Positions 4,005 through 5,528 of a DNA stretch of 5,528 nt are shown here, piece by piece (within the stretch, counting starts at the first letter, position 1; every line of letters begins with the position of its first letter). The stretch comes from JAWCQZ01 sp964486625 (GTDB lineage Archaea; Halobacteriota; Syntropharchaeia; JACQPP01): the NCBI GenBank assembly GCA_964486625.1, contig CAZANW010000097.1:1-5528 (forward strand). Direction: 5' to 3'. The notes beneath the pieces were generated by a model, which saw only the letters and a list, made by a program, of their open reading frames with translations, was not told the origin of the DNA and did no database searches. The position numbers and the translations under genes are program-made.

Positions 4005-5114
4005 ATGGCGCGCGGGCTGCCGGTGCTCCTTCTGCTCCTCCTCCTGCTGCCGGCCGCCCGGGCCCTCTCCGCCACGGAGGGGGACCTGACCCGCGTCTCC
4101 ACCTCCCCCGACGCCGAGGGGAGCCCCTCCTGGTCGGGCCCCTCCACGCTGGTTTACACCACCCCGTCGGGCCTCGCCCGGGTGGACATGGCCGCGGCGG
4201 GCGCCAAGGCGGCCAAGACGCTCCAGGGGAGGACCTGGGTCTTCGACCCCTCGGGCATCGACTCCGCCACGGCGCCGCTCCGCGCCTACTCCTCCACCCA
4301 GGGGACGCTGGAGCCCCCCACCGAGGCGGCCGCGCTCCCCGGCGTGGACGGCGTCGCCGCCATCTCGAAGCACCGCTCCGCGAGCCCCGACCTCTGGGTG
4401 GTCCGCTCCGACGGGACCGCCCGCCCCCTCTACGCCGAGCCCACGGTGGAGTCGGCCCCTGCCTGGGAGCCCGGCGGGAAGGCGGTCTGGGTCGCCTCCC
4501 AGGGCAAACTCCTCCGGGTGGAGAGCGCCACCGGGGCGGCCGCCGAGGTCAGGGCGGCGCTCCTCGACACGAGCATCGTCGAATATCGCGACCCGGCCCC
4601 CAGCCCCGACGGGGCCCTCGTCGCATTCGTGGGCCGCGCCGCCGGGGAGTCCTCGGTGGACCTCTGGGTGATGGGGCCCGGGGGGCAGAACCCGCGCCGC
4701 CTGACCCGGAGCCCCCAGGTCGAGGCCCACCCCTCCTGGTTCCCCGACTCCCGGAGACTGGCCCTCCAGGTGGACGACGGCCTCGCCCTCGTCAACGCCG
4801 ACGGCTCGGGCCTGGAGAGCGTCGCCACCAGCCCCGACCTCGGGAAGATGGGCCGCCCTGCGGTCTCGCCGGACGGGAGGTCCATCGCCTTCGTCAGCCG
4901 CTTCGCGGGGAGCGACGACATCTGGCTCCTGAGACTCCCGGGCGCTCCCTCCTCCGCGACCCCCGCCCCCTCCGCGCAGGCGAGCGCTCCGGCCTCTGCC
5001 GCGCCCGCCGCCACCCCGACGCCGAAGCAGCCGGGGTTCGAAGCCGCCGTCGCCATCGCGGCCGTGGCCACCGTCGCCCTCCTCGCACGAAGTTCGCGCC
5101 GGAGAGACGTTTAG
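4005..5114 (+). CDS. Secreted TolB/PD40-type beta-propeller with PGF-CTERM-like surface anchor
   Basis: The 369-residue product starts with a signal peptide: MARG, a run of eight leucines (8-15), then PAARA, with likely cleavage around residues 20-23. The body has repeated PD40/TolB-like blade motifs: SPDAEGSPSWSG (34-45), ESAPAWEPGGKAVWVA (149-164), RDPAPSPDGALVAFVGR (195-211) followed by DLWVMGPGGQNPRRLT (219-234), VEAHPSWFPDSRRLAL (239-254) and GRPAVSPDGRSIAFVSR (283-299) followed by DDIWLLRL. A linker of Ala, Pro, Ser and Thr (314-342) leads to PGF (343-345), one hydrophobic segment and the basic tail RSSRRRDV. This tripartite ending matches the PGF-CTERM signal, which archaeosortase A removes while attaching the protein to lipid. 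The role is probably extracellular binding or scaffolding; the ligand is unknown. The ATG next to the gap fits the signal peptide, though an upstream start hidden in the gap cannot be excluded. Its TAG overlaps the opposing gene's stop. Confidence 0.85.
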   Translation: MARGLPVLLLLLLLLPAARALSATEGDLTRVSTSPDAEGSPSWSGPSTLVYTTPSGLARVDMAAAGAKAAKTLQGRTWVFDPSGIDSATAPLRAYSSTQGTLEPPTEAAALPGVDGVAAISKHRSASPDLWVVRSDGTARPLYAEPTVESAPAWEPGGKAVWVASQGKLLRVESATGAAAEVRAALLDTSIVEYRDPAPSPDGALVAFVGRAAGESSVDLWVMGPGGQNPRRLTRSPQVEAHPSWFPDSRRLALQVDDGLALVNADGSGLESVATSPDLGKMGRPAVSPDGRSIAFVSRFAGSDDIWLLRLPGAPSSATPAPSAQASAPASAAPAATPTPKQPGFEAAVAIAAVATVALLARSSRRRDV

Positions 5115-5528
5115 AGGAGCCGGGTTTCCTTCTCCAGCAGCGCTTTCTGCCGGGGCTCCAGCACCCGCGGGTCCACCGGTATTAGGAGGAGGGCTCCCTG
5201 GCCCGCCGCCAGTTCCCGCAGGTGGTGGACCATGCGGAGGACCGAGTCGAAGCCGTGCCGCGCCACCAGGTATTCGAGGCCGTCGAGAAGGACCGCGGCC
5301 CCCGGCCCCGCCTGGCGGACCGCCCGCACGACCTCGTCGAGCCTCTCCGCCCGCGGGGAGGGCCCCGTCTCCCCCAGGGAGAGCCGGGTCCCCGGCTCGG
5401 GGAGTTCGAGAGGGGCGCGGCCGACGAGGAGCCCCGAGGCCCCGCGGCGGAGCGCGGCCCGGTAGGCGGCCAGGGCGCGCCCGGGGCGCGCCTCCCAGGC
5501 GAGGCGGAGGCCGGGCTCCTCCGGGGGG
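5111..5528 (-). CDS. DUF835-domain protein, C-terminal part (5' end beyond window)
   Basis: The minus frame stays open from the right edge to TAA at 5113-5111, giving 138 residues. The core VLLDGLEYLVARHGFDSVLR, then LLLIPVDPRVLEPRQKALLEKE, matches the DUF835 domain common in euryarchaeal proteins. Upstream, a segment with AYRAALRRGASGLLVGRAPL also fits the first half of that domain. DUF835 often forms the C-terminal module of larger archaeal proteins with membrane or sensor segments, or stands alone; its biochemical function is not established. A GTG at 5329 is only an internal valine, because similarity extends upstream of it. The 4-bp overlap with the convergent propeller gene shows tight packing. 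Domain identification is confident; the full architecture is unknown. Confidence 0.8.
   Translation of the reverse strand, partial: PPEEPGLRLAWEARPGRALAAYRAALRRGASGLLVGRAPLELPEPGTRLSLGETGPSPRAERLDEVVRAVRQAGPGAAVLLDGLEYLVARHGFDSVLRMVHHLRELAAGQGALLLIPVDPRVLEPRQKALLEKETRLL

Noticed and set aside
3555..4730. Long upstream minus-strand extension of the decarboxylase through the gap.
   Set aside because: It includes the N gap and low-complexity sequence antisense to two other genes. The GHMP enzyme starts at MKKATAVAGSNIAIVKYWG.
3576..5114. One continuous 512-codon reading frame joining the zinc-ribbon protein to the beta-propeller.
   Set aside because: It crosses 100 N of unknown true length, so the frame match is chance. 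A signal peptide starts with a Met immediately after the gap, which shows that two genes are present.

Overview
The window looks like part of a scaffolded metagenome assembly from a very GC-rich archaeon. The archaeal assignment rests on a pelota (Dom34) homologue, a secreted beta-propeller protein with a C-terminal PGF-CTERM-type anchor, a DUF835 protein and a mevalonate-pathway decarboxylase. DUF835 and PGF-CTERM together suggest a euryarchaeote, perhaps Thermoplasmata-related; that lineage guess is inference. A block of exactly 100 N at 3902-4001 is an assembly gap of unknown true size.

Left edge (1-252): on the minus strand lies the left end of an IS200/IS605-like insertion sequence. It has a strong Shine-Dalgarno and the first ~23 residues of a Y1 transposase (TnpA) running off the window. 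Upstream of it are two strong hairpins, the outer one ending 7 nt from the pelota stop codon. Next (253-1284, minus) is a complete pelota gene. It diverges across 50 bp from an HD-domain phosphohydrolase of the SAMHD1/COG1078 type (1335-2477, plus).

Between the convergent HD gene and the next minus gene sits a strikingly AT-rich, imperfectly palindromic repeat of about 135 bp (~2453-2588). It is made largely of GGATTTN heptamers around a perfect AAAACGGCCGTTTT centre, and it supplies the stop codons and last residues or bases of both flanking genes. The minus gene (2586-3554) encodes a GHMP-family (di)phosphomevalonate decarboxylase, with an Asn where classical enzymes have the Lys of the KYWGK motif. 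That hints at a phosphomevalonate decarboxylase in an alternative mevalonate route to archaeal lipids.

Only 21 bp separate this gene from a divergent eight-cysteine zinc-ribbon protein of unknown function (3576 to the gap). After the gap comes a secreted TolB/PD40-type beta-propeller with signal peptide, Ala/Pro/Ser/Thr linker and PGF-CTERM-like tail (4005-5114). Its stop codon overlaps that of a convergent DUF835 protein entering from the right edge (5111-5528, minus). The genes are mostly single units in alternating orientation rather than one operon, and their functions (ribosome rescue, nucleotide metabolism, isoprenoid synthesis, cell surface) are not obviously connected. No RNA genes or CRISPR arrays were seen.
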